Source: Rhodothermia bacterium (GTDB lineage: Bacteria > Bacteroidota > Rhodothermia > Rhodothermales > UBA2364). Taken from it: a stretch of 44,992 nt of DNA. This document shows positions 15,190 to 23,851 of the stretch, piece by piece; position 1 is the first letter of the stretch, and the number at the start of each line of letters is the position of its first letter. Made by a program: the position numbers and the translations under genes. Under the pieces are notes generated by a model that had not been told where the DNA came from, searched no databases, and worked only from the letters and a program-made list of their open reading frames with translations. The DNA lies in contig JAFLBZ010000034.1 of NCBI GenBank assembly GCA_017303715.1, positions 1 to 44,992 of the forward strand. Reading direction: 5' to 3'.

Positions 15190-18100
15190 ATGAACCGAGT
15201 CTCTTTATTTGTTTTCCGTGGGCTTGTATTGTATTTGCTTACTTTATTGGCTCCTTTTACGGTATCGGCACAACAAACCGCCGACCTCGGTATCACGATG
15301 AGTGATAATCTTGAGAACACCACTGCTGGCAGCCCATTAACCTACATCATTACCGTTATTAATAATGGTGCATCTACAGTTGATGGGATGACGGTTGTTG
15401 CAAACCTAAGACCAGCCCTGACGAATCCCTTATTTACACCGAGTAAGGGGACGTATAATGCCCAAACCGGCGCATGGAACGGCTTCACACTGGGAGTTGG
15501 GGAGTCTATCTTTTTGGAGATGAAAGCCACTGTTTCGGCAACGGCTATGCCCGGATCTATCCTGACGACCGCTTATGTCTTGCCTCCGGCGGGCTTTTCG
15601 GATCCGAATCCGGTCAATAACACCTGTGCCGACAAAACCCAGATCCCCGGCAGTAATTCTACGGCGGATCTTGGTATTGTGAAAAGTGACAACCAAACCA
15701 CCATTGCTCCCGGCGGTATCCTAACCTACCTCATTACGGTTGTGAACAATGGGTCCGCAACCTTACCGTCTTTTACCGTGATAGACCGTTTGCCACCCTA
15801 CGTTACCGCTGCCGGCTACGACGTGAGTGCGGGGCAATACAATGCCACCACGGGTGCATGGACGGGGGTTAATTTCGCGCCGGGCGAGAGCCTTTTTATG
15901 CAAGTGACAGCACAGGTGTCCCAAAATGCACCGGGTGGAACGTTGTTGCTTAATACGGCCTATGTGTATCCGCCAGATGGAACAATAGACCCCAACAGCG
16001 ACAACAATGCTTGCCATGATGTGACAACGGTCTCCGGAAACAATCCACCCCCTATTAGTGAAGTTGATCTTGGCATCACTAAGTCCGACAACCGAGCCAA
16101 TGTAACCAAGGGCGAAGACCTCACCTACACCCTCACGATCGTGAACAATGGTCCTGCCACCGTTACAAGCATTGTGGTTATAGATACCTTGCCGACGCAT
16201 TTTGTTGGCCCATACACTTATACTACCCGAAACAGCAATGGTCAAATAAATGTAGGGGTTTATGATCCTGCGAATGGGCTTTGGAATGGCTTGAATTTTG
16301 CGCCCGGCGAGAGCTTATTTCTCGAAATAAAAGGCAAAGTAGCGGCAAATGCACCAGAAGGCAACCTGATCAATATGGCCTCGGTATCTCCTCCTCCCGG
16401 CTATACCGATCCTAAATCCGATAACAACCACTGTGAGGACAAAACGTTGGTTGTAGGCCCCGGAGGAGCAGATGTGCAGCTTCTCAAAACCGTGAGCAAT
16501 GCCATACCTGCACCAGGCGATGAGGTGGAGTGGACGATAGAAGTGACCAATAATGGCCCCGAAACGGCCCAATCCGTCTCTGTTGTAGATCGTATTCCCA
16601 TTGGTATTTCCTTTACGTCCTTGGTGAGTGTATCGCAAGGAACTTTCAGCGTCCAAAATGGAACTTGGGAGGTGGGGAGTCTTAATGCTGGCAAAACCGC
16701 TAGCCTTAAAATAAAGACCTCGGTCAATAATGGCGCTCCGGCAGAGGTTAAAAACTGTGCATCTGCTGTAACTTCCAGTAACGATCCTTTGGCATCTAAC
16801 AACGAAAGCTGTGCAAGCATTGCCCCCAAAACGGTTTCTTGCTCGTGTGATGCCGGCGTGGAATCTAATGGTGAATTTGCTTTGGCTCTTGCGCAACGCG
16901 CTTTTAACCGCCAATTTGTACGCCAAGAAGGCCCTGTATCGGCAGCATTAAGCAAAACAAACGCGTCTATCCTTGCTGAATTGGTTCCCAATGTAGGGCC
17001 AGAGGGTGCATTACCCTTTGACCAGACTTGGGCAGTAGATGACCTGATGACCTATGGCATTACCAAAGCCACGTCTTTGTATGCGGTGGATTATAACCAA
17101 GTGGCGAAGAACAACCGTCGGATGGCTGGTATTTTTGCCGCCATCACAAAAGGTCATCATTATGAACACGCAAAAGTGACCTGCGACCGTTTTGGAACCC
17201 ACACCTTAGACGAGGTTCGCACGATCGAGATTGCCGGAAATCCCTTTGTTTTATCAAAAATCATGCGGGCGGATGGCCAGTTGGATTATGCGGTTACGTT
17301 TACAGCCCGTAAAGTGGGGAACGGGTATTTGGTAGATAGCCGAAACTCCACCGTAGAATATTCGCTTCCAGCCGCGAAAGACGAGGATGTTCTTACCTTC
17401 GAAGTTTGGACGCTTTCCCCAGAGAAAACAGCCTTGATGGTGCAAGAAATTCTGAAAAAACTGCAAGCTCGTGGGGCTGTTACCATTAATAACACCATCT
17501 GGAATGCCCCGTCAATCCCCCGCGTATTTGTTCGGAAAGGCCGTTACGAACAATCTAAACTGCTTTTTGAAATTGCCAATCCAACAGGACTATCTACGGC
17601 ACACTTAACGGGCTTTATCCGCGATTCGGAAATGGCGACGACTTCCAAAAAAGTAGAGATGACATTGAATTTGTCAGGCAAATACCTTCAAAATATCGTT
17701 ATTCCAACGGATGGGCCAATTTATGACGCCACATTCGAACTTACAGATGGTACTCGTCAAGGTATAGACCAGTTGTATTATGCGGATGGTACGTGGAGTT
17801 ATAATGCGCCTCATCAAGTGATACAAAACGCACAACTGAATATCGCTCCACAAGAACGCTTTATACCAACGGCAGATGCCTACGTGGTGGAACGGAACGC
17901 CCAATTTGCCGGAACACTCACACAAGCCTTAGGCAACAACCAAGTGGTTAGCCTTTTTAGAACCTTGAAGGCGGGCAATACACCAGCAGACTTTAGCGCT
18001 TTCAACGCCATCCAATTTACGGCTTCAGGCAGTGGCAGGATTGAGTTCTCGCCCGAAAAAGCCTCGTTGTCTGGCAATGAGCAATACCGGACGGTGTTTG

Positions 18101-18558
18101 ATTTAACTTCGTATCCAAAAACCTACACCATCCGTTTTAGCCAGTTGAGCAATAGTACAGCAAATAGCTTTACCGCCGAGGATTTGCGTTGGTTGTCTTT
18201 CTACCTTTTGCCCAATGCCGGAAAAGGCTATCCGCAAAGTTTTGATATTAACTTAAAGGATGTGAAGTTTATTGCAAATGCAGAACCATTACCGAAGGCC
18301 TACATCTTGTACCCCAATTATCCGAATCCGTTTAATCCCACTACGGTCATCGAGTTTAACGTACCGCAAGTTTCGGATGTAAAAGTGGTGGTGTATGATG
18401 TACTCGGTAGGGAAGTGAAGGTCTTGGCAAATGGACAATTCTATCCGGGATTACATGCTGTGGTCTTTGATGCAACAGGCCAGCCTTCAGGCGTGTATTT
18501 TTATCGGATGTTTGTAGGAAGAAATGCCCTAACCGGTAAAATGATTCTTACCAAATAA
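15190..18558 (+). CDS. Large secreted DUF11-repeat protein with T9SS type A sorting domain
   Basis: 1,122 residues from ATG 15190. A signal peptide (residues 1 to about 28, ending SAQ) is followed by four tandem DUF11-like Ig-fold repeats at about residues 30-155, 157-288, 291-425 and 427-545. Their starts are at bases 15280, 15661, 16063 and 16471, marked by DLGI or DVQLLKT and by ITVVNNG-type motifs. A unique region (about 550-1030) of unknown fold follows. The C-terminal 85 residues carry YPNYPNPFNPTTVIEF, VYDVLGREVKVL and SGVYFYRM, the type A sorting signal used by the Bor/Por (type IX) secretion system. The protein is therefore expected on the cell surface or released. It may be structural or adhesive. 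Length variation in such repeat proteins is common. Confidence 0.88.
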   Translation: MNRVSLFVFRGLVLYLLTLLAPFTVSAQQTADLGITMSDNLENTTAGSPLTYIITVINNGASTVDGMTVVANLRPALTNPLFTPSKGTYNAQTGAWNGFTLGVGESIFLEMKATVSATAMPGSILTTAYVLPPAGFSDPNPVNNTCADKTQIPGSNSTADLGIVKSDNQTTIAPGGILTYLITVVNNGSATLPSFTVIDRLPPYVTAAGYDVSAGQYNATTGAWTGVNFAPGESLFMQVTAQVSQNAPGGTLLLNTAYVYPPDGTIDPNSDNNACHDVTTVSGNNPPPISEVDLGITKSDNRANVTKGEDLTYTLTIVNNGPATVTSIVVIDTLPTHFVGPYTYTTRNSNGQINVGVYDPANGLWNGLNFAPGESLFLEIKGKVAANAPEGNLINMASVSPPPGYTDPKSDNNHCEDKTLVVGPGGADVQLLKTVSNAIPAPGDEVEWTIEVTNNGPETAQSVSVVDRIPIGISFTSLVSVSQGTFSVQNGTWEVGSLNAGKTASLKIKTSVNNGAPAEVKNCASAVTSSNDPLASNNESCASIAPKTVSCSCDAGVESNGEFALALAQRAFNRQFVRQEGPVSAALSKTNASILAELVPNVGPEGALPFDQTWAVDDLMTYGITKATSLYAVDYNQVAKNNRRMAGIFAAITKGHHYEHAKVTCDRFGTHTLDEVRTIEIAGNPFVLSKIMRADGQLDYAVTFTARKVGNGYLVDSRNSTVEYSLPAAKDEDVLTFEVWTLSPEKTALMVQEILKKLQARGAVTINNTIWNAPSIPRVFVRKGRYEQSKLLFEIANPTGLSTAHLTGFIRDSEMATTSKKVEMTLNLSGKYLQNIVIPTDGPIYDATFELTDGTRQGIDQLYYADGTWSYNAPHQVIQNAQLNIAPQERFIPTADAYVVERNAQFAGTLTQALGNNQVVSLFRTLKAGNTPADFSAFNAIQFTASGSGRIEFSPEKASLSGNEQYRTVFDLTSYPKTYTIRFSQLSNSTANSFTAEDLRWLSFYLLPNAGKGYPQSFDINLKDVKFIANAEPLPKAYILYPNYPNPFNPTTVIEFNVPQVSDVKVVVYDVLGREVKVLANGQFYPGLHAVVFDATGQPSGVYFYRMFVGRNALTGKMILTK

Positions 18559-18577
18559 ACTATACTTCCGCTATGGT

Positions 18578-18611
18578 AAAAGGACGTTTCTTGTTGGAGA
18601 CGTCCTTTTTT
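18578..18611 (+). terminator. Rho-independent terminator after the DUF11 protein
   Basis: Stem AAAGGACGTTTC with GAGACGTCCTTT (one mismatch) around a TTGTTG loop, running into six T. It begins 20 bp after the stop. Confidence 0.85.
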
Positions 18612-18676
18612 GCTCAAGCCCATACCAGCATGGCCCAGTATAATGAAAACTTTTAGCGTTTGGTCAACGAATCTTA

Positions 18677-18728
18677 GGCTTTGTGTCCGATCAGAAAATG
18701 CGCACATTTAGGAGATCGGAGCAAAGCC
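18677..18728. repeat. Inverted repeat in the convergent intergenic region
   Basis: GGCTTTGTGTCCGATC (18677-18692) faces GATCGGAGCAAAGCC (18714-18728) around a 21-nt spacer. It lies between two convergent genes and has no T-run, so it may be an RNA-stabilising hairpin or a bidirectional boundary rather than a classic terminator. Confidence 0.5.
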
Positions 18729-18741
18729 ACTATAATCCGAG

Positions 18742-18766
18742 TGAACAAATGACTTGCATTTGTTCA
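18742..18766 (-). terminator. Hairpin directly after the SRPBCC gene
   Basis: A perfect 10-bp stem, TGAACAAATG and CATTTGTTCA, with a 5-nt loop. It abuts the stop codon of the minus-strand gene ending at 18767. No T-run follows, so it may protect the 3' end rather than terminate on its own. Confidence 0.5.
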
Positions 18767-19180
18767 TCAGGCTGTTTCTGTATAGCTTTTGAAGCTATTT
18801 AATATGGCCTGCCAGCCCTTTCTTTGTAACTCGATAGGGTTTTCGGTTTCGGGATCAAACATCACGCAAACTTCGGTTTTCCCCTTTAGGTCTTTGAAGG
18901 TAACATGCACAACCCGTTCACCAAACGCATACGTAAAATGCTCACCTTCAATAATCTCCGTATAAATGGCTTCAAAGTCAAAGCCAAAGCTTCCATCTTT
19001 TGCTTCCATCCGTGCAATATATCGTCCGCCAACTTTCAAGTCATTCGTAGCGCTTGGGCAGTGCCAGCTTGAATCTGCAAAATTCCATTTTGTTATGTGT
19101 TCGGGCATTGTGTAGCAATTCCAAACCTTTTGTTTGTCCGCTGAAACGACCGCCGTTACCGTTATTTTGTTTGATGTCAT
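18767..19180 (-). CDS. SRPBCC/AHSA1-family protein
   Basis: 137 residues from ATG at 19180 (MTSNKITVTAVVSADKQKVW). The longer open frame to 19306 overlaps the upstream gene and is rejected. The Aha1-C-terminal-like (AHSA1) pattern is clear: KVWNCYTMPEHITKWNFA, then DLKVGGRYIARMEAKDGSF, ending GWQAILNSFKSYTE. The fold makes a hydrophobic pocket that binds lipids, aromatic compounds or proteins. Ligand unknown. It starts 4 bp after the VOC-family gene, so the two are co-transcribed; such VOC plus SRPBCC pairs are common and often annotated only as stress or detoxification related. Confidence 0.85.
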   Translation of the reverse strand: MTSNKITVTAVVSADKQKVWNCYTMPEHITKWNFADSSWHCPSATNDLKVGGRYIARMEAKDGSFGFDFEAIYTEIIEGEHFTYAFGERVVHVTFKDLKGKTEVCVMFDPETENPIELQRKGWQAILNSFKSYTETA

Positions 19181-19184
19181 GTTT

Positions 19185-19592
19185 TTATTCGGATATTTGA
19201 TTGTGGTCGGTGAACATGATTTCCCATTGGTGTCCGTCAAGGTCTGCAAAGCTGTCGTAATACATCCAACCGTGGTCAGCTGGTTCCCGATAACGTGTTG
19301 CACCATTGTTCAATGCAAGATTGACCATTTTGTCCACCTGTTCTTTACTATCCACCTCAATAGCGGTCAAAACTTGCGTTGTTGTACCATCGGAAATGGG
19401 CTTGTTGGTAAAGGTGCTAAACATTTCGTGGGTGATTAACATAGAGTACATGCGTCCTTCGTGGAGGACTAAACAAAGTGCTTTATCGTCCGAAAAGTTT
19501 TCGTTAAACGAAAATCCGAGGGTCGTCCAAAACTCCCTTGTCTTGGCAAGGTCTTTTATCGGGAGATTTACAAAGATTGATTTTACGTTCAT
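19185..19592 (-). CDS. VOC (glyoxalase/bleomycin-resistance) family protein
   Basis: 135 residues from ATG at 19592 (MNVKSIFVNLPIKDLAKTRE); the 13 codons upstream are less conserved in appearance. Two beta-alpha-beta-beta-beta modules of the vicinal-oxygen-chelate fold: the first around FVNLPIKDLAKTREFWTTLG and the second ending in DLDGHQWEIMFTD, where the late Glu can be a metal ligand. The extended GWMYYDSFADLDGHQWE form is common in PhnB-like or glyoxalase-like proteins of Bacteroidota. Reaction unknown. First gene of a two-gene unit with the SRPBCC gene. Confidence 0.85.
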   Translation of the reverse strand: MNVKSIFVNLPIKDLAKTREFWTTLGFSFNENFSDDKALCLVLHEGRMYSMLITHEMFSTFTNKPISDGTTTQVLTAIEVDSKEQVDKMVNLALNNGATRYREPADHGWMYYDSFADLDGHQWEIMFTDHNQISE

Positions 19593-19982
19593 ATTCGTTT
19601 GTGGTTTTTGTGTCGGCAGTATTGTCATCAACTGCCCTCCTTTGTGTATGTTGGAGGGGGAGCAAAATTAACACAAGTTTTCTGCTTTAGCCCAACTTTA
19701 TTTGCCCAGTCGGGGCGCTATTCCACATTATTTCGGTTCTGATGCTGATTGTGCGCGGTTTCGGATTAATCAGGCTATGGATGGTAAAATCTTGCACAGC
19801 TACCAAGATTACAGAACTAAGCCATTACAGGTCAAGTCAACACGTTAAATTTCTCAACACGAAAGCCATAAGCTAATCTGAAGAAGTTATTTTTTTATTA
19901 ACAATGCTTTATAGTTCATAACCCCCATTAAAAAAGCACCGAGCCAATGTGATTCGGTGCTTACCCAGAGCTTACGTAAGGG
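19593..19982. other. Intergenic stretch without a gene
   Basis: 390 bp between two minus-strand genes. It holds the upstream region of the VOC gene and, near its right end, the terminator of the gene at 19983-20651. No RNA gene or further ORF is supported. Confidence 0.6.
19928..19962 (-). terminator. Rho-independent terminator
   Basis: Stem AAGCACCGA and TCGGTGCTT with an 11-nt loop. On the minus strand the stem is followed by a T-run (the A-run at 19930-19935 on the plus strand). It terminates the secreted-protein gene ending at 19983. Confidence 0.85.
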
Positions 19983-20651
19983 TTATGATTCGTAGATGCT
20001 AACCTCATCCATCGGAATCATGTTTTTGGGAATTTTCTTACGACTAATGGTTGGTTTTTTCCCACCTTTAGAGGTTTCGGTTACTTGGTTGCCGGTCAGG
20101 AGGTTTTTGCTCACTGTCTTACTATTTCCATTTGCGCGGTCATAGTCTGTGCGGTCTTCGCCAATTAACATCATGCGTTTAAAGAGCGGCTCCCACCGGA
20201 AGCGCTGGACTAAATTGGTGGCTTCGCGCGATCCCATCAGTTGTTCAACAACCACAACCCCATTTTTGATTTCTGTGGAGACCGAAGTGAGCATTCCGCC
20301 GCATGTGGTGCATTGTAACACATAGTGTCCAATGGTTGAAAGCTCAAAGCCTTCTCCACTTTTTTTCCGAAAGATGACAACCAAGGCGCGGAAGCGGGTG
20401 GTTGGCGCTCCATTTTCATCTTCAGCCTTAAGGTCTTCCACCAATTGTAGAACAGCATCCACGCGCCCGTCTTTGTTAAGGTCGCCCGTCGCTTGCTCTT
20501 CCATCGTCCAGCCGTCAGGGACAAAATCGCCAATGTTCATACCTTCTTTGGCAACATCATCCCAACTTAACGTGCGGACTTCTTCGTCTTGTGCTTGTGC
20601 GAATCCAAAAATACAGCAGAAGCAGAGGGTAAGAAGGATTTTCTTCTTCAT
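19983..20651 (-). CDS. Secreted protein with an EF-hand-like calcium motif, unknown function
   Basis: 222 residues. A signal peptide (residues 1-20, ending AQAQ) is followed by a domain with TGDLNKDGRVDAVLQL, a DxNxDGxxD motif as found in calcium-binding FG-GAP, VCBS or dockerin-like proteins. Two Cys (residues about 114 and 117, in LQCTTCGG) could form a disulphide or bind metal. The C-terminus is basic (SKGGKKPTISRKKIPK). Family members with this layout are often described as hypothetical proteins that test whether a quantity is stored or computed; I do not recognise a specific one. Transcribed alone and divergent from the hydrolase at 20968. Confidence 0.65.
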   Translation of the reverse strand: MKKKILLTLCFCCIFGFAQAQDEEVRTLSWDDVAKEGMNIGDFVPDGWTMEEQATGDLNKDGRVDAVLQLVEDLKAEDENGAPTTRFRALVVIFRKKSGEGFELSTIGHYVLQCTTCGGMLTSVSTEIKNGVVVVEQLMGSREATNLVQRFRWEPLFKRMMLIGEDRTDYDRANGNSKTVSKNLLTGNQVTETSKGGKKPTISRKKIPKNMIPMDEVSIYES

Positions 20652-20967
20652 AATACTTTAGGGTTGGATTGAGGTAAGAAAGATTGATGAGCAGATACAC
20701 CAAGTCCATGTAAAAAAATGGTTAAGGCAATAAGGGGCGTTTGCCACACCAATAGGGCTTTGGATACCTGAAAAATTAAAATACAATTAAAGCGAAGAGG
20801 TTCCTAATCGTACTGAAAAAATATAAGTCAGAATCAGGTACGATTGGCCGTTTGGGTTCCTACTTAAAAAGGCGAGTACGCTTGCAACTATATTATATGA
20901 TGATTCGTTGAAGATTCTGTCACTTCGCTACCTCATGCGAAAATAGCACCTCTTATCACGATATGCC
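20652..20967. promoter_or_regulatory. Divergent intergenic region with an inverted repeat
   Basis: 316 bp between divergent genes. The imperfect inverted repeat AATCGTACTGA (20806-20816) and TCAGGTACGATT (20834-20845), spaced by 17 bp, could be an operator or a hairpin. No gene is supported here and no promoter can be placed with confidence. Confidence 0.35.
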
Positions 20968-22056
20968 ATGGAAACACCTACTACACCGCCCGCCTCTGTA
21001 GGGAAATATGTTCGGAATGTTGCACTTGCGCTTGGTGCTGCAACGGTTGCCGCCGTCAATGCGTTGGCTTTTCGCCATGCTCATCTGCTAACCCGATACG
21101 TGGATGCGCCGCGTGGTTTGAAGAAACACCCGTCCGAGCTGTCCTCGTCCGAGAGGTTCCAAGCGGCCTTAAAAGGGGTTGGTAATCCGCGACCACAGAA
21201 CGATCAATTACCCAATCTCCCTTATGAAACCATTGAAATTAAAGGATTTGGGCATACCTTAGAAGCGTGGCGTATTTCCACAGCAAATGCCATGGGTACG
21301 GTTGTGCTGTTTCATGGCTATACCAGTAAAAAGTCAGATCTTTTGGACAAAGCCTTGTTTTTTCACGATCAAGGCTATGATGTTTTGTTGGTAGATTTCT
21401 CTGGCTCTGGTGGTTCAACTGGCTCCAAAACGAGCATTGGCTATCATGAAGCCGATGAGGTGACCGCTGTTTATCGGTACTTATTGGCTTTGGGTGAGGA
21501 ACATATTTTGTTGTTTGGGACGTCTATGGGCGCTGTTGCCATCCTAAAAGCCATGTCATCGGAAGCCTTTAGGATGGTAGGAATACCACCGCAAGCCTTG
21601 ATTTTGGAGTGTCCGTTTGGCTCCATGTACCGTGCCGTAGCCAATAGGTTTGACAATATTGGCCTCCCCGCATTCCCAATTGCTGGCCTTATGGTTTTCT
21701 GGGGTGGTGTTCAGAACGGATTTTGGGCATTCCGTCACCGTCCTACCGATTATGCCAAAAAAATCTCTCAGCCCACCTTGGTGATTTGGGGAGCAAAAGA
21801 CCCACATGTTCGACGAGAAGAAGTGGAAGCAGTCTATAACAATTTGAAGGGGCCTAAGTCCTTGTGCTGCTTGACCAATGCCGCACATTCGGATTTTATG
21901 GAGGCCGACGGTACGCACTGGCGAGATGCGGTGACAAACTTTCTGATCGAACAAGCGATCATCGCCGTAAATAAAAAAGGTGAAAAAAGCCTCGAAATGC
22001 TTGATTCCACTGGTGAAATTCACGATGTTGCCGATGCAAATACTTCATCACCATAG
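20968..22056 (+). CDS. Membrane-anchored alpha/beta hydrolase
   Basis: 362 residues from ATG 20968. A hydrophobic segment at about residues 13-32 suggests an N-terminal anchor. The fold then shows VVLFHGYTSKKSD (oxyanion loop), LLVDFSGSGGSTG, nucleophile elbow LLFGTSMGAVAI with the Ser of GTSMGA, an Asp in VIWGAKDPHV and a His in TNAAHSDFM. This Ser-Asp-His set is complete. It resembles the YqkD/FrsA-like or BAAT-type hydrolases, whose substrates vary widely. The final 35 residues are polar and look like a tail. A small secreted protein follows 17 bp downstream, probably in the same transcript. Confidence 0.8.
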   Translation: METPTTPPASVGKYVRNVALALGAATVAAVNALAFRHAHLLTRYVDAPRGLKKHPSELSSSERFQAALKGVGNPRPQNDQLPNLPYETIEIKGFGHTLEAWRISTANAMGTVVLFHGYTSKKSDLLDKALFFHDQGYDVLLVDFSGSGGSTGSKTSIGYHEADEVTAVYRYLLALGEEHILLFGTSMGAVAILKAMSSEAFRMVGIPPQALILECPFGSMYRAVANRFDNIGLPAFPIAGLMVFWGGVQNGFWAFRHRPTDYAKKISQPTLVIWGAKDPHVRREEVEAVYNNLKGPKSLCCLTNAAHSDFMEADGTHWRDAVTNFLIEQAIIAVNKKGEKSLEMLDSTGEIHDVADANTSSP

Positions 22057-22073
22057 ATTATAGTAGAGGTACA

Positions 22074-22508
22074 ATGAAAAAACTTTTTTTAATCTGGCTT
22101 ACTTTGTTGGGTACACCGATCGTTTGGGCGCAGACAGCCCCTAAAATCCCCTCCTTCAAAATTTTAAAAATGGCGACCATTGCCGCAGAGGAAAAGGATG
22201 CGTTCGACGAATTGCTCACGGAAGTGCGAAGCCCGCAAATTCAAACGCCAGAAGCAATGTTGCGGTCGCTTAGTTTAGAGGGCAACAAACCCCTCGTATG
22301 GTGCGCAGCACCTACGGAAAACGGAAAAATACAAACTTGTACCTTCCGTATCGAAGGTTTAGAGGATGATAGCGTTGTCGGAGAGGTTAAAAAAATCCGT
22401 TTCAGACTAATCAGCCGTGTTTGGGTAGCGGAAAAAGTAGAAACCGCTTGGCGTTGCGCAGAAGGCAGGGGGAAATCCGACGCTTATCACACCACAAATT
22501 GCCAGTAA
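22074..22508 (+). CDS. Small secreted protein of unknown function
   Basis: 144 residues with a signal peptide (residues 1-19, ending VWAQ). The mature part is mixed alpha/beta with three cysteines (in VWCAAP, QTCTFRIE and WRCAEG) plus one at the extreme C-terminus (TTNCQ), so disulphides are possible. I recognise no domain. It lies 17 bp after the hydrolase and before a strong hairpin, so the two form a likely operon. Confidence 0.55.
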   Translation: MKKLFLIWLTLLGTPIVWAQTAPKIPSFKILKMATIAAEEKDAFDELLTEVRSPQIQTPEAMLRSLSLEGNKPLVWCAAPTENGKIQTCTFRIEGLEDDSVVGEVKKIRFRLISRVWVAEKVETAWRCAEGRGKSDAYHTTNCQ

Positions 22509-22520
22509 TTCGGCCAATTG

Positions 22521-22554
22521 AATAACCCCAATCGCTTTCGTGGTTGGGGTTATT
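22521..22554 (+). terminator. Strong hairpin after the secreted protein
   Basis: A perfect 11-bp stem, AATAACCCCAA and TTGGGGTTATT, with a 12-nt loop, 13 bp after the stop. The T-run is weak. Confidence 0.7.
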
Positions 22555-22638
22555 GCGCTATCTTTGAAGTTTAAAGTTCATCATGGTCAATTCGTGATGA
22601 GAATCCAAATGCTTCACGATCATAGCCCTACGTGCGAA

Positions 22639-23040
22639 ATGCTTGATAATTTTATTCATGTAAACGCTTTGGAAGTAGTAAAAACGCTTCCAGACAATTC
22701 TGTGGATTAGAATTTGCCGACCCACCCATACAACATTGGTAAAAGTTTCAAGGAACACATTAAAAAATGGAAAACAGAAGAAGAATATCGTGAATGGTGT
22801 TACAAGTGGCTTGATTTGTGTATTCAAAAATTCAATCATAACGGTGGTTTATATGTAATGTAGCAAGACAGTTTAAGACACCTTTTCAATATTTACTTTC
22901 ACAAAAAATAAACATATTTTCTTGGCTTGTATGGTATTACGACAGTTCAGGAGTTCAAGCCAAAGAATACCAATGTATGGGTCAATTTAATTTTGTGTAA
23001 AAGACAAGAATTACTACACGTTAAACACAAATAAACAGCG
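22639..23040 (+). pseudogene. Decayed site-specific DNA methyltransferase
   Basis: No intact frame, but three consecutive frames align with one methyltransferase family. From 22639: NALEVVKTLPDNSVD, then a stop, then PYNIGKSFKEHI and EEYREWCYKWLDLCIQKF with NGGLYVM, then a stop. After an apparent one-base loss in the A-run at 22903-22908 the next frame reads LVWYYDSSGVQAKEY. A further shift gives FCVKDKNYYTLNTN. Intact relatives have the catalytic DPPYNIGK; here it reads THPYNIGK because of a base change or indel. These are N6-adenine/N4-cytosine type enzymes. The frame disruptions mean it is dead. The longest open frame on the opposite strand (22558-22839) is a shadow. Confidence 0.75.
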
Positions 23041-23179
23041 CATCGTGGTGATAGTTTGCTTAACGCATGTCTTACGATGTTTACAGAACCGTGATTTGTT
23101 CAAATAGACCAAAATTCCCAATCTATCCGCACGAAGAAACTTAAATTAACCCCAATATACCCAATAATTTTGATTTAAC

Positions 23180-23842
23180 ATGTTTGCAAAAGAAGGTTAT
23201 GGCATTATTGCCCGTGCGGCATTGCTCGCACTCTGTTTTGTATTGGCTGGCCTCTGGCTTGGAGGAATGGTATCCCTTGTCTTTTTCGGACTTGCGCTGT
23301 TTTCGATCCTATTTACCCTTTATTTCTTTCGAGACCCCAAACGCATTCCGCCAAAAGAAGCGGCGGAAGGTTTTTTATTGCTTTCACCTGCCGATGGCAA
23401 AATTGTGGTGGACGAAGTGGTTCACGAACCATTGTATCTCAAAGGCGAGGCACGGCAGATATCCATCTTTCTTTCGCCCTTAGACGTGCATGTGAACCGC
23501 TCGCCAGTCAAAGGTGTTGTGGAGTTCGATCAATATGTGCCGGGAGAATATTTGGTGGCTTGGGAGCCAAAAGCCAGTGAACGGAACGAGCGCTCCCAAA
23601 TTGGGGTACTGCATCCAAGTGGCCGTAAGTTCTTGTTTAAACAAATCGCGGGCTTTGTTGCCCGAAGAATTGAGTACCATATTCACCCTGGAGACCACGT
23701 TGAGGCAGGAGAACGCTTTGGCATCGTTAAGTTTGGTTCGAGAATGGACATTCTTATGCCCTTAGATGTAGTGGTGGACGTAAAAATGGGACAACACGTC
23801 TATGCCGGAACCACGATCCTTGGTCGTATTCCCCAATCTTAG
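23180..23842 (+). CDS. psd: Phosphatidylserine decarboxylase proenzyme
   Basis: Converts phosphatidylserine to phosphatidylethanolamine at the inner membrane. The product is 220 residues, the short form typical of Bacteroidota and many Gram-positives. Two N-terminal hydrophobic segments (about 9-55) precede LLSPADGKIVV, the active-site HVNRSPVKG and the self-cleavage site KFGSRMD near residue 190. There the Gly-Ser bond is cut to create the pyruvoyl group. The gene is directly followed (9 bp) by pssA, which supplies its substrate. Confidence 0.95.
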   Translation: MFAKEGYGIIARAALLALCFVLAGLWLGGMVSLVFFGLALFSILFTLYFFRDPKRIPPKEAAEGFLLLSPADGKIVVDEVVHEPLYLKGEARQISIFLSPLDVHVNRSPVKGVVEFDQYVPGEYLVAWEPKASERNERSQIGVLHPSGRKFLFKQIAGFVARRIEYHIHPGDHVEAGERFGIVKFGSRMDILMPLDVVVDVKMGQHVYAGTTILGRIPQS

Positions 23843-23851
23843 GAGAACATT

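Noticed and set aside
15280-16830. Direct repeats of about 390 bp as a DNA repeat element
   Set aside because: They are DUF11 domain repeats in the protein, in frame and diverged.
22558-22839. 93-codon minus-strand ORF
   Set aside because: Antisense to the decayed methyltransferase, whose similarity is on the plus strand.
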